DNA from: Porphyra umbilicalis
Taxonomy: Eukaryota > Rhodophyta > Bangiophyceae > Bangiales > Bangiaceae
Assembly: GCA_002049455.2 (NCBI GenBank)
Contig: KV918988.1
Location: forward strand, 62,001 to 126,000
DNA: 64,000 bases
Direction of reading: 5' to 3'
Part shown: positions 22,309 through 33,343 of the stretch, piece by piece
Position numbering within the stretch: the stretch's first letter is position 1
How the letters are laid out: every line of letters starts with the position of its first letter
Program-made: the position numbers and the translations under genes
The notes under the pieces: generated by a model
Database searches by the model: none
What the model was told of the DNA's origin: nothing
What the model saw: only the letters and a program-made list of their open reading frames with translations

Positions 22309-22527
22309 TTCTGCGTCTACGAAGGAGACGTCTTCCCCGGGGAAGCCCTTTCGGAAGAGTCCCCGGCGCCGGTGATGCTTCTTGTCGAACCGGCGGGAGC
22401 TGTCAGAAAACGAGACCGCAAGCGATCGCATCAGGTAGCTGCCACCGGGAGACGCGGCATCCTTCGCCGCATCCGTCCGGATAGCCTTCTTAGACCGCCC
22501 GCTCGCCCATCCAGCGCCCGATTCTAA

Positions 22528-24912
22528 AGTACATATAGGCGCACGTGCGGTGGCACCAGTTGACGCCCCACTAGACGCCAGTGGCGAAATGGATGAACCG
22601 GATTCTCCGAGTTACTCCCACAGCCCCTATGTTCGTGCCCCTCCCACAGATTGACTACAAGTGACGACTCCAGGGCCGCAATCACCCCGCTTGCCCGACC
22701 GCCCCCAATCGGGACAGCGGTATCCTCGCGGGCAGCTGACCCAGACCGAGCCTGCTTCGTCTTTATCAAGCTGGAGACGTGCCGCAGTTGGGGAAACCGT
22801 GGGCGAAAGCGCTTCGCTCCCGGCGGCGGCAGATCACAGTCTCGGGATGGCCATATCTTGGACCGTCCTCGAGGGTGCCGCTGTTTTCAAAGTGATCACG
22901 TTCGCCTCCTTCAAAAACGTAACGGTCATCCCGATGACTCTCTAGACCACGCCCTAGTCCAATGGCTTGCTGAAAACTCGCAGCCGCTTCGTCCACATGT
23001 AATCGGATAGTGGAGATTTCGCAACGACGGCGGCCTGAAGGCACTTGGTCTTGCCACGCTTCTGATGACATTGGACCCGGGCGAAAACATTTTGGCACCT
23101 CTTAACGATGCGCGGACGCACATGACCGAATAGTTGTGTGAACTATATTTTGCTTTCATGGTTTCGCCCGACGAGTCGCCGTCATTGCCTTCGGCGCTCG
23201 CGCCCGGCACCCACTGCTCACCAGCAGCCGCCGCAAGCGCAGAAACACGCCACACAACGGAGGACGCCACTGAAGCCGTCGGCAGCACCGTGACGCGATC
23301 ACTCGCTGCCGACATGGGGATGATGCCACAGAATTCCGTGGCGAGTGGGGTCGGATGGGGGTGGGAAGGGAGGATGGGACTCCTAGAAAGTCGAAGGGGA
23401 AAAGTAGGGGTGGAAACGACGCGAGGCAGCAAGTGCAACGGACAGACACAGCAAGATACTCAGTGTGGCCAGCGCGGACTAGAGAACATGGATGGTTCCA
23501 GCCCTTGTACAGGAAGATCCGCATGTGTAGCGCGAAGCGTCCCAGTTCGAAGTGGCGGGCGGCACCGCGCGCTTATGGGACCCCGGCAACTGGACGGGGG
23601 AACGAGCGTGGGCGCGCGGCGGCGAGGTGTCCGTACCTGCTTTTGTGGTGGACCCACAGCGTGCCCCCCCGTTGGTAGCGCAATATTCGCGCCTTCGATA
23701 GGCCAATTCGCAGTCCTCATTGCAACGACGTGCTTGTAGGACCCAGTCTTGACGACGGGCTCTCAGCGTGCACGCACGCGTGTGAACCAATGAGAGCGCT
23801 GTGTTTCAGTCACGGCTGCTTCATTTCCAAAAATCTGCCTCGAACGGCAGTTCCGCTCACGAAGAACTTACGCTCAAAACGGGCTCCTTTCAGGACGAAT
23901 GTGCTCGGGACGTGAGCGTGGGCGAGACTTTCCGGAATATCTCGCATACGAACACGCGTGCCGAGGCCACCTGGTGATCCTAGGTAGGTTTTTGGACCCA
24001 GGTCAACTTTCAGAAATTGATGCCCACACGCGACACGCCAGGCCCTCATACCATGCACGCACCACGTTTCAGAAACCGGGAAGAATTCCTGTCCAATCGA
24101 TACTGATTGTCATGTGCACCAAATGACTAACGATAGGCTGTCGTTGACCGCCGCGGTGCGCCTCGAACGATGACAGCCGATCGTTAGACAAGTCACGTGC
24201 ACGGGAGAAAACTCTGAGCCGTACGATTATCCGCTTCGGACGCCACATAACATCTTTCAGAGCTCATCCATTTTGAACCCATCTTCACCGCATTTTATGG
24301 CACCTTCTCTCTTTTCTCTTTGTTATTTTCAAATAGGATTCCATCATCTCCACTCCTCATTTCTTGAAGGCATCTGGTGCACGCATCCCTAATTCGATCG
24401 ACTGCACGAGGCGTCCGCTGACGCCCGCCCCCCCCAGCTTGACGCCTGGGCCCAAATAGGCACCCCCTCCCTGCAGTCATGCTACTGGATGGCGCCCTCC
24501 CAGACAGTCTACGAGAAGCATCATCTCCTATTCGTTACACAGCTACATGAACACCCAGCACCCATGCGAAATGATTCATTCCCCTGCAACGCAGAGTGCT
24601 CGTGGTGTGCACATCCAAAAGGCTGCGAGTACCCCCGCGTTGCAATTTGACCGCTATCTAGGAACTAAAAGGCTCACTGTTTTTGTTTTTTTTCTTACTT
24701 GTATCGTGACCACCCTTCCACCCCCGGCATCTACAACTCGGACAGAGGACACAGATGCACTCTAGGTACTCGTTCATTCGGACGTATAGTCTTTTCATGC
24801 AGGACCCGTGTTGCGTCGCCAGTCTGCGTTTGTCTGGGGAGCGGCTCTGTTCGGAATCAGCTGCGTTAATCAGATCCTTAATGAGATACAAGACCTAACA
24901 ACAGTAGACACG
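22528..24912. other. Unassigned region with weak ORFs
   Basis: The longest frame (23134-23739, plus, 201 codons) is overlapped by equally open minus-strand frames and shows no domain. A 61-base hairpin lies at 24127-24187. T-rich and A-rich runs near 24300-24330 and 24680-24700 look like decayed non-coding DNA. Nothing else is supported. Confidence 0.4.
24127..24187. repeat. Short inverted repeat (hairpin)
   Basis: CTAACGATAGGCTGTCGTTG is followed after about 20 bases by the near reverse complement AACGATGACAGCCGATCGTT then AG. The stem of about 20 base pairs has a few mismatches. It could be a small transposon-derived fold-back. Confidence 0.7.
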
Positions 24913-25029
24913 TTAAGTTCCAGAGGGACCACATGATGAATTCCGTAATTCAGGCATGCATCTCTTGATAGCCCGCCCCCGAGTCGGCAGTCGTGAGTGG
25001 GGGGGAGCAGCTGGTAGCGGCCGTGGCAG

Positions 25030-25480
25030 CTGTCTCGGCCGCGTCGCCTCAGTCGCCCGGCCCGGAGCCGTCTCCGATGGACGGGGACGAGGTGGTGGCG
25101 GGCGTGTTGCGGGGCTGGGCGGCGTCGCCGCCGTCGCCCGCCTCTGAGTGGTGGCCGATGGACTTGGACGAGAAGGTGGCGGCGGTTTTGTTACCAGGCT
25201 GGGCGGCGTCGCCGCCGTCGCCCGCCCCAGAGTCGGCATTCGTGGTGGGGGGGGAGCAGCTGGTGGCGGCCGTGGCAGCGGGCTCGGCCGCGTCTCCGCT
25301 GTCGCCAGCCCTCGAGTTGGCGGTCGCGAAGGGGACAGCAACTTTTTGCCGGCTTTGCGGCGGGCTCGCTTGCGTCGCAGCTGCCGCCCGCTTGCCAGTC
25401 GGCAGTCCGGCGGAGGGAGGAGGTGGCGGCGGCCATGGTGGCGTGCTTTGCCGCCTCGCCGCTGTCGCCCGGCCCCCAGT
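25030..25480. repeat. Minisatellite of about 82-84 bp
   Basis: A core of GTCGCCGCCGTCGCCCGC-type sequence recurs near 25043, 25123, 25207 and 25289, with diverged copies further right. Both strands are open: AASPPSPAPE-type repeats on plus and GDGGDAAQP-type repeats on minus. Which strand, if either, is coding cannot be told. Confidence 0.7.
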
Positions 25481-25604
25481 AGACAGCCGTAGAGGTAGAT
25501 ATGGTGGCGCGGTCCGCCCCCTTCTTTTTAGCCTTTCTCTCGCTATTCTCGTTCTGTTTCCTTTTTCTCTTTTGACTTCAGAAAGTGCTTTACCTCTGGC
25601 CACG

Positions 25605-26168
25605 TCACACAGCGGGCCACCACTCCCTCTGGAATGTGACTACAGTAGGACCTCCGCCCCCCCCGCCCCAGTTGCCGCCGGCTTGTTGAGGGTGCCGAAC
25701 AGCCGGCGGCCCCCAGTTGTTGCGCGGTGCCGACGGTGCACGCCCTTGCCCCCCGCCCCAGTTGCCGCCGGCTTGTTGAGGGTGCCGACCAGCCGGCTGC
25801 ACCCAGGTGTTGCGCGACGGCGACAGAGCCCGTCCTTGCCCACCGCCCCAGTTGCCGCCGGCTTGCTGTTGGTGCGAATCGGCCGGCGGCGCGCAGTTAT
25901 TGTGCGGCGGCGACGGCGCCCGTCCTTGCCCCCCGCCCCAGTTGCCGCCGGCTTGTTGAGGGTGCCGACCAGCCGGCGGCGCCCAGTTGTTGCGCGGCGG
26001 TGATGGCGCCCGTCCGCCGCACGACGGTGACGATGTGGAGCACGGCGGGCACCCACCGAGGTGGCACGAACAGGTGCACCGCGCGAGCACGGCGAGACGC
26101 TCTTGGTGTCGCCGACGCTGGTCCCTCCTCCGCTCCGGGTCGCGCTCCGGGTCGGGCTTGCGGGTCAT
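25605..26168 (-). CDS. Hypothetical protein with four 30-residue QAGGNWGGG repeats
   Basis: The frame is 187 codons. A charged start (MTRKPDPERDPERRRDQRRR) and a short Cys cluster (CTCSCHLGGCPPC) precede four 30-residue units, each containing HPQQAGGNWGGGQGR and RNNWAPPA-type sequence, then a short tail to the stop. The 90-bp unit is a multiple of three, so the array stays in frame. Gly/Trp/Asn/Gln-rich repeats suggest a low-complexity or secreted/structural protein, but there is no signal peptide and no family was recognised. The minus-strand repeats at 24913-25603 might be downstream exons. Confidence 0.35.
   Translation of the reverse strand: MTRKPDPERDPERRRDQRRRHQERLAVLARCTCSCHLGGCPPCSTSSPSCGGRAPSPPRNNWAPPAGRHPQQAGGNWGGGQGRAPSPPHNNCAPPADSHQQQAGGNWGGGQGRALSPSRNTWVQPAGRHPQQAGGNWGGGQGRAPSAPRNNWGPPAVRHPQQAGGNWGGGGGGPTVVTFQREWWPAV
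25656..26015. repeat. 90-bp minisatellite, four units
   Basis: The plus-strand unit contains CCCCAGTTGCCGCCGGCTTG then TTGAGGGTGCCGACCAGCCG, repeated every 90 bases. The third unit has more substitutions (TTGCTGTTGGTGCGAATCGG). The array encodes the 30-residue repeats of the minus-strand frame. Confidence 0.9.
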
Positions 26169-26365
26169 GGTGGGAGACGAGGGAGAGCGGCGGCTCTTGA
26201 ACAGATTGGCCGAGGGTCAGGGAGGGGGGGGGGTGGAGAGGACGAGGCACCGTTGCGCACACGGCACACCGCCGGCGCCCACGCAGCACCGGCGGCGCAC
26301 GCGGGCAAGGACCCACACGCGGGCGGCCGGCGGCAAAAAAAAAAAAGGCGGGGGGGAGGGCGTGG

Positions 26366-26632
26366 AACCGCCGCCAGCGTGCCTCGCCGGCGGCAAGGGT
26401 GGGAAAAGCTCAACGGCAGAAAGGGGGGTCGGGGAAATGGTCTTCAGCGTGCCACGCCGGCGGCAAGCGCGGGAAAAACGCAACGGTAGCAGAGAGGGGG
26501 GGGGGGGCAGCCGCCGGCGTCCCACGCCGGCGGCAGAGCGGGAAAAGCTCAACGGTAGCAGGGGGGGGGGCGGGCAGCCGCCGGCGTCCCACGCCGGCGG
26601 CAAGGGCGGGAAGAACTCAACGGTGGGGAGAT
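26366..26632. repeat. Minisatellite of about 66-72 bp with a palindrome in each unit
   Basis: Four units share AAAGCTCAACGGTAGCAG-type sequence and G runs of variable length. Each holds an inverted repeat: GCCGCCGGCGT, a two- or three-base spacer, then ACGCCGGCGGC. The first two units have mismatches in the palindrome and the last two are perfect. Confidence 0.85.
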
Positions 26633-28389
26633 GCGTGCGGGAGGTCGTTGGGATGAATGAGCGAGGGAACACGAGCCGCCGGCGGACGTCGTGTTCATAT
26701 GCCGTCGCCGACGGCCGACAGCACGCGACACGAGAAGCGCGCACACGCGTAGCGCGAGCGCGCGACCGCAGCCCAGGGGGCGCCCCTCCGTACAGCCAAT
26801 GGCGGCCCAGGGGGCGCCCCAACGAGCCGCGGATGGCACCCCACGCTGCGGCCCCTCGTGCGCGTGCGTGGATGGGGGGGCGCAGGGTGCAGCGGGCCCG
26901 CCCGAGCGGGAGGTATGCCCGAGACCGCCCAGGGAGGTGCATTTGATGCTCCCCGAACGGCCCTCTCTGCGACACGGCCCCACGCGGCGCTGCCCACGAG
27001 GCGGGCCACACCGACACTGGCACGGGGCCTCGTGCGTGCCCCTGTGTCGACAAGATCCCCGCCTCGTGGAAGCGGCTGAGGCACCCGCCGCGCCACGCTT
27101 GACGTGAGGCTGCCCTACGACCAATTGGAGTGGGGGGGCGGGCCTGGCGCCAACAGGGACCAGAGGAATCTGATCACGGGCCGGCTGACCCCTGGCGATG
27201 ATGGATCCGCCTCCCTTCCAACATATCTGTGCATTTACAGCAGCCAATGATATGGCTTGGATCAGATTGGAAACTTTCAAAGATTTCTCGTTGCATGCAA
27301 ACGGATCACGTGATTGATTGCGCGACCGCGCCGATATTCTCGCGCGGGCCCACCGACAATGTCCGTTTCGACGCTTGCGGCAGTGCTCGTTCTGAGCAAG
27401 CCAACGCCGCCACCAGCAAAGGCGCCGTCCGCCTCTCGTTCTGTAAGCATTCGAATCGAAGCATCTGTCGGACCGCGCGGTGCCTGCCGTGGCCGCGTCT
27501 TGACAGCGCGTCGCACAGCGCACCCCGTTCCCAGGGTCCTCGACCGAGAGCCGCGGCTCTGCACTGTCGCGTGCGGCTCGCGATCTGTCATTAGTTCGCC
27601 AGGTGTCTCCCCGAAGTGAGATTTTTCTGCGTCGTGCCAGCAGGGCGACCAGTTCCTGTCAGTTCGTGGCGCTTTATTTTAGACGTGTGAACCTGACTTT
27701 CGGTATGTTTACTCAGATAACAAAAGTCTGCACAGACGATTGAAAAGTGGCGACGCGTTCTTGTCGGGATCGCAGCCTTTTCGTCCCTCCCTCCCTCACC
27801 TCGTGACTGCTTGGATATATGTTCGATTTCTGTCCGCTTGGGGGTCGACGTTGCTAGACACGCTTCCCCCATCTTCTTGCACCCATCTCTGGACCATATG
27901 GCCCCTGTTTTCGATAACTCCAGGACCGCGGACGGCGCTCTTGGATGAGAAAAATGGGGAGCCGCTGAGCGTCCTCCACGTAAGCAAACGTGGCATATTC
28001 CGTTTGGGGTTTCGGAACTTGGGGGAGACGTTGTTGGGTGTGCTATTAGTGAGCACTGGAGGCGAGAAAAATCCAGCCTTGACTCCTGGACGTTTTGCGG
28101 TCAAGGAGGGTTGACTGCAGGGGTGGGGGGATAAATATGTAATTTCATTGCTACAACTTCATCAAGGACTTGATGTGCCGTGCTCGATTTCGCTACATGA
28201 ATATGGATTCGGGAAGTTTGTCACCTCTGTCATGGGTGGCTTCTACAGTTGCCGGCAAGCACTGTTACGTTGCGGGCCCTCAGCAATGCGCGGGCCGCTG
28301 CCACGTTGGCCAATATGCCATCTGGCCGATTGCGCTGTCAGGTGGCCGGCCACCACGGCCTTTGAGGTCCCTGTCGTCAGCTGTCGCCG
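26633..28389. other. Unassigned region
   Basis: Numerous overlapping frames on both strands come from GC-rich sequence up to about 27120. After that the DNA is AT-richer, with short frames only (for example 27740-28114). No domain was seen. GGGGGCGCCCC-type palindromic words occur at 26778 and 26810. Confidence 0.4.
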
Positions 28390-28965
28390 CGGGGGAAACC
28401 TGAAGGGGTGGCAACGGCGGTGGGGGGAGGAAGCAGCGGAGGGGGGGACAGCAACCGTGGGTAGAGGCCGCTGTAGGTGGGAACGGCAGCGTGATGCGGC
28501 GGGGTAGCGCGGTGGGGGGGCGAGAAGCGGTAGTGGGAGGTGGCAGCGCGGTGGGGGCAGGGGCAGCGCGGTGGGGGCGGAGGGCAGTGCGAGTGGGAGG
28601 ATGAAGCGCAATCGGGAAGGCGCAGAGCGGTGGGGGGGGGCGCAGCGCAGCAGCGGGGGGGGTAGCGCGCTTGGGGGGGGGGTAACGAGGTGGAGGGGGG
28701 ACAGCCGCAATGGGAGGAGGCAGCGCGATGGGGGGGGGAAAGCAGAACAGCGGTAGGGGCAGGGCAGCGGTAGGGGCAGGGGTAGCGGCAGGGGGGTCGC
28801 AGCGGTAAAAGGAGGAGGCAGCGCGATGGGGGAGGGGGAAAGGGCGGTGGGGGAGGGGACAGAGGTGGGGTAGGGGGCAGCAGTGGGGGGGGGTGGCAGC
28901 GGTTGGGGGGGCGGCAGCAGTGGGGAAGATGGCGTCAGTGGGAGGGGTGCCAGCAGTGCCGGGGT
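28390..28965. repeat. G-rich purine-skewed low-complexity tract
   Basis: The plus strand is dominated by G runs of three to nine separated by CAGCG, TAGCG and CAGCA words, such as GGCAGCGCGATGGGGG. The long Pro/Leu-rich frames on the minus strand are by-products. The many adjacent G runs could form G-quadruplexes. Confidence 0.75.
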
Positions 28966-29653
28966 ATAAAGATCCAGCGCACGGCTCCACCAACACTGGC
29001 CAATCCAGTGAATCACGTGCTTTCACTGACACTGTCTAATCCAGTGCATTGCGCGTCTGCGCTTCTGTACCTGCCTACAGCTGTTTCCCATGGCTTTTTC
29101 TCAGAAAAAACATCATTGCGTGTCTGCTATATTGCCATCTATGCTCTTTTTCCTCTCTAGTGCGATTCTGGTACAACCTGGTGACCACGCAACACTCCGC
29201 TGCCATCTTGTCCCAGATGCGGGAGCGACGAGCACGTCAGAGCCGAAGATGAGCAAAACACAACATCTTCTGAGAGCACGGTGACTGGTTCTTTGAAGGG
29301 TGCTGCGAATGGCGTTGTGAGTCGTTAAGCGTGCAAACGCTTTCTTCATGTCGTTTCCGCCCAACCAATGTCACAGCGGTTAAGACTGCCACCACCTCCC
29401 AGCAGCGCCATACTTGAGAACTGGCCACTTTTCTGCCTGTGTTGCCATCAACACGCCCTAGACACCTGAGAGCATTACCAACAACTCAGGCTGTCGCTAT
29501 CGGCTATTCCATTCTAGAACCAAGTCCGCGTCCTTAGACAGCCACATGTGCGTCAGCGGTTGGCTGCTGTGCTGTCATGAGCCTAAGTACCTGCAGGTTT
29601 CCTTACACCAGGCCTTGTCTGGGCCCGATCAAGGCGATATTTTCTGCCAGGAC

Positions 29654-30356
29654 TTGATTCACGCCCAGTTAAGGGCGGACATTAGGATGCGGACATGTTG
29701 CATCATTACAGCGTACACGTGAAACTCGTACCGTCTCCACGGTACCAAGAGGCGTGCACATAAAAAGCGCAAAAAAGCAGGTCAAAAGCAGATACTTCTG
29801 TTACTGATCGTGACGTACAATGATAGAGAAGCTCGTGGTGAACAATGCTACGTGGTTTGCAACCCACTTTTGACGTCCTCGTCTTCTTGTAGCTGCTGCT
29901 CTTCTCACGCTACCTCTGGTGAAAATATTGTCCCACCTCGACGCATTGATGTCACCTCGTTCCCCATCCGTATCATAGAACCCAAGCTACTTCCCCCCCC
30001 GTCCTTCGATCATAGGCTCATCTAAAAAAGAAGACCATCCAGAGTCATCGTAGTGCTCAACATGGCCCGGTCTGCAACGAGCGTGATGGCGATCCGGCTT
30101 GCTCCAGATCGACGCGATTCGCATGGTTCAGCAGGTAGACTTTCGGCTTGTCGCATATTGGAAGAAACACGTGTGCTGTGAAGGCCCCGACACGCCCTGA
30201 TGCGCCTGCTGCCAGCTACGGTTTGGACACGTCTTCAGAAAGCTGGTTCCAACCGCCGGACAAGTGAAAAGTGTCTGACACCTACCAATCTGGCCATTGA
30301 ATGGCCGGTAATCCTAATGTCCGCCTCAGGGGTGTCTTAACTGGGCGTGGATTCAC
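29654..30356. mobile_element. Candidate non-autonomous element with 35-45-bp terminal inverted repeats
   Basis: The left end reads ATTCACGCCCAGTTAAG then GGCGGACATTAGGAT. The reverse complement of the right end reads ATCCACGCCCAGTTAAG, ten extra bases, then GGCGGACATTAGGAT. Spacing gives an element of about 0.70 kb. The interior has one 71-codon frame (29810-30025) without a domain. No target duplication is evident. Confidence 0.65.
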
Positions 30357-31408
30357 TGCAGCGGCAGATGAAAGCTGTGGTGAGCAGCCGTATCAACCAT
30401 AACGAAGGCGCAGAGAACGCTCGTCGGCAGACGGACAAAGAAACAGGTCAAAATGTTCAGCGCTTGATGGCGACCTAGAAGGACGTCACTGTAGGACCAT
30501 TGCCATGCACGACAGCTCTTGCGGACGTTCCCACCACCTCTGCCCAGAAGAAACTGGCAGTCAATCTTGCAGACGTGGCGCACACGTTGCAGCCACGTGC
30601 TACTATTTGCTGTGAAACGGGTCGTTGATCCATCACATTGGCCAATCAGAGGCCCCTGTAAGATAGCCTCGGCTATCTTAAAAGCTATGGTGCTTTGCTG
30701 AGAAATGGAGCATGCACGTTTGCGCAAACAAACATGCACACCCGACCACTGCGAGCATTGACCCGTGCTGCAGGGAGACCCATTATATCACCCGGTGATG
30801 TGTGACATGTCAAGCATCCCGACCAGGTTCGCCGGGCCCTTGGGCCGACAAAGGCTGACAGCAGATGGAAAACCGCACTCTGAGTGACCCGGTGGCAAGT
30901 ACCTGCTGACACCCGCGGTGGTCTTTGTGAAACGATGCCAGAACATGCACGCTGACAGCCTAATCAGGACAAGACTTCTCAAGCCACCGGCCACAGCGGT
31001 GCCGTCAGGAGCGTCCCCCCTAACCACGCCTATTCAAGACCCAGTGTATCGGCTCTTCTGGCTTTTGTCTTCAGATGTAACGCCCCATTCGGTCCTGTCG
31101 TCAAATGCGACATTCTATTGGCCACCCGGATTTCTGTCATTCTCTTCTTCGCCCGCACAGACCGGAGTCCGCTTTTTCCCGGAATCGCCACGTGGATCAG
31201 GTCAACCGCCCCACTGGTGCCTCAAGAGAGGGGGCGCCTTCCTAGCAGGGACCTCTTCCTCAGCAAAATCGGAACCGACGCGCCCGTGTCTCCACGATGA
31301 GGCCAGCACGGCAGATCTCCAGGACGCTGTTGTAACCTTGGAACTGTAGCAGCACCTCACACCCCCCCCCGCCATGATCAATAACGACGATACATTCGAT
31401 CAACTAGA
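30357..31408. other. Unassigned region with a dispersed 26-bp word
   Basis: No gene is supported. At 30699-30724 the sequence matches the reverse complement of 35202-35227 (CGCAAACGTGCATGCTCC then ATTTCTCA). The palindromic words GATAGCC and GGCTATC near 30663-30678 form a small hairpin. The right part borders the transposon-like gene. Confidence 0.4.
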
Positions 31409-33343
31409 CTACTCACGCAGACGGCCCTCATGCGTAGCTATAGTCTCGGCCGCCACTGCAAACACTTTCGTCGCCCACAAAGTTCTCTCGCGCTCGAGCT
31501 TTTCCCTCGTCTCGTCACAAAGGGGCAACGGCGGCTTGTTGGCGCGTAGCCGCTTGTCGCCCGGACTGACGGCCTTGTGCGCCGCCTTCATGGGGGCCGC
31601 CCGCCTCGGTGCAAGCCGCTCCAACACAGCGGAGCTGGCGTCGCCGGCCAGAGCCATGGCGCGCATAAACACAGCAGCAGAGGCGAGCTCCGTCTCACCT
31701 GGGTACATCCGCGCCGTTTGGCTGTACCGGCCGTGCCAGGCCTCTAGGCCTTGCTCGCCGTACAGACCAATGCTGCCAAACTCGTCTAAAAAGTCAGGTG
31801 CATGCGCTAACAGGATGTGTAGCTTTGGGGAAACGTTGGGCCACCCGAAGGTGACCTTCAAACCAGCAACAAAATTGGTAGCGTCAGACCGAAATGCGGC
31901 CGCCTCGTCCGCTGTGGCGATGGTCGCACGGTTGAGGACTGTCCTGATCCGGTTCCACGACTCCCATGCGGCTTTGTACCCCTTCAGGTACGTCTGTGCA
32001 CGCTCAGCAGACTCCCCAATGAGACCGCACAGTTTCGTCTCCAGGGCCGTACACAAAGCGTCGCTGTGATCGCCGATTGCATGACAGTCCCGCCCAATGA
32101 ACAGTCCGCCGTGGTAGGGGACGGGCTGCACACGCATCTCCTCGCATAACACCTCGGAAAGCTCGCAGGCAAAGGCAGACCCCGCAGCTTGGCCACAACG
32201 CCGGATCACTACTTCCACGCCCAAGCGCAGCACCCTGGAATTGACCCCAAGTGTGATGTGAACAGGAATTGGAACAATTTGACGCGGATGAGGGGACACG
32301 AGAGCCGGTCACGTCACCGACAGGTGGTCATCCTGTCCGCAATTGGAACAGTCATCCAAGAATTGGGCGTACTGATCGGCCTCTCGATGGAGCCAAGGAC
32401 CCGACACGTCTTGGAGCGTCCCATACTTCGCGTCGAGGGTGGCATGTGCGATGCTAGGCGCCTTTGTGCTTTTGCATTGCAGACATGGCATTGTCGCGTT
32501 CGGGCCTTTGTGCCCTACCACTATCGTTTGGGACTCAAAGTCTCCCGACAGCAGGAAGCGCACCGGCCGTCGCTCGCCGCGCGCATCAAGCCCCCGCTCC
32601 AGCGACTCATCGATGCGCGGCGAGTGGATGGCCATCATTGCCGACATCTCGGGGTACTTGTCCTTGTTGCACGGGCAAACCGCTGCGAGGATGGTGTTGC
32701 GCGGGCTGTTCGGCCGCTTCTGGTTGACAATACTCAAAACGATTTTCTCCGACCCCGGGTCCCCGCCCTTGTCCAAACCAATGGTCACGTGGACGTCGGG
32801 GACCGTCGGTGGGGGGCGCCCGCCCCAGGCTCCCGGGTCAAAGTTGTCGGGTACGGTCGCGTTGGCTGCCCGCAGCGGTCGATGGTCGCAACCATAGACA
32901 AACCGCTCTACAAACTGGTCAGCGTCGCAGAGAGCTGTGACTCGCTCTTGAACCGCAAGCGACAAGTTGGCAAGGTGTGCCCCCGCGTTTGTGACCAAGA
33001 CATCCCTGGCAGGAGATGCAGCAAGCTTTCGCTTGGCGTCGCGCAGCACGTGGCGGCTGGCAAGCCCGCTCTTGCTCCCCCCCAAGGCCAGCCGCAGCTT
33101 GTTAAGGCAACACCAGCTCACGCCGAGCTCAAAAACCAATCCAACTTGCTCCCTTAGTGAGAGACTGGCAGCCCCTGGCACTCCACCAGCCACAGTACCG
33201 GAATTTGAGCCGCCGCCCGCCACGTAACTACGGCCAGGGCCTACGACGACACAGGCTGCAGCGAGGTGGCGTCGCGCTGCTGCCCGTTGCTTGTTCTTCC
33301 GGCTCTTCTTAACGACCTGCTTGCGGGGAGAAGCTTGTCGGAC
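31409..33343 (-). pseudogene. Transposon-like DDE-type protein, main part, one in-frame stop
   Basis: The frame is open for 645 codons apart from a single TGA near 32309. It starts basic (KKSRKNKQRAAARRH), then shows VHVTIGLDKGGDPGSEKIV with LSIVN, then VRFLLSGDFESQTIVVGHKG and MPCLQCKS (CxxC). After the stop come IVPIPVHITLG, LHILLAHAPDFLDEFGSIGL and YGEQGLEAWHG. The Asp, Asp and Glu in these blocks have the order expected of an RNase H-fold DDE transposase. From memory the motif set resembles uncharacterised transposon-like proteins of invertebrates and protists; I cannot name the family. The downstream end is EGRLRE and stop. The TGA may be a true lesion or part of a small intron. Confidence 0.6.

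Larger units (their letters stand above)
20942..22470 (+). pseudogene. PIF/Harbinger-type transposase relic with nested insertions
   Basis: The N-terminal part (20942-21240) reads WHRLGHYGNACSADAVADLF, then TRGVMQALS, and after one frameshift GCIGATDGTTFSLAYC, which carries the first catalytic Asp in the DGT motif of DDE_4 transposases. The C-terminal part (about 21878-22130) reads MLYTSRVISPFKKPD, ERDFNYKLAHLRVKSEHTIG, a stop where Lys is expected, then GRWGFLKELRVALATDKKF and VVACCVV. After a 180-bp fold-back it resumes NFCVYEGDVFPGE, matching the usual C-V-L-H-N-x-C ending. The middle is occupied by another repeat at 21460-21688. The transposase would cut and paste DNA; this copy is dead. 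Confidence 0.8.
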
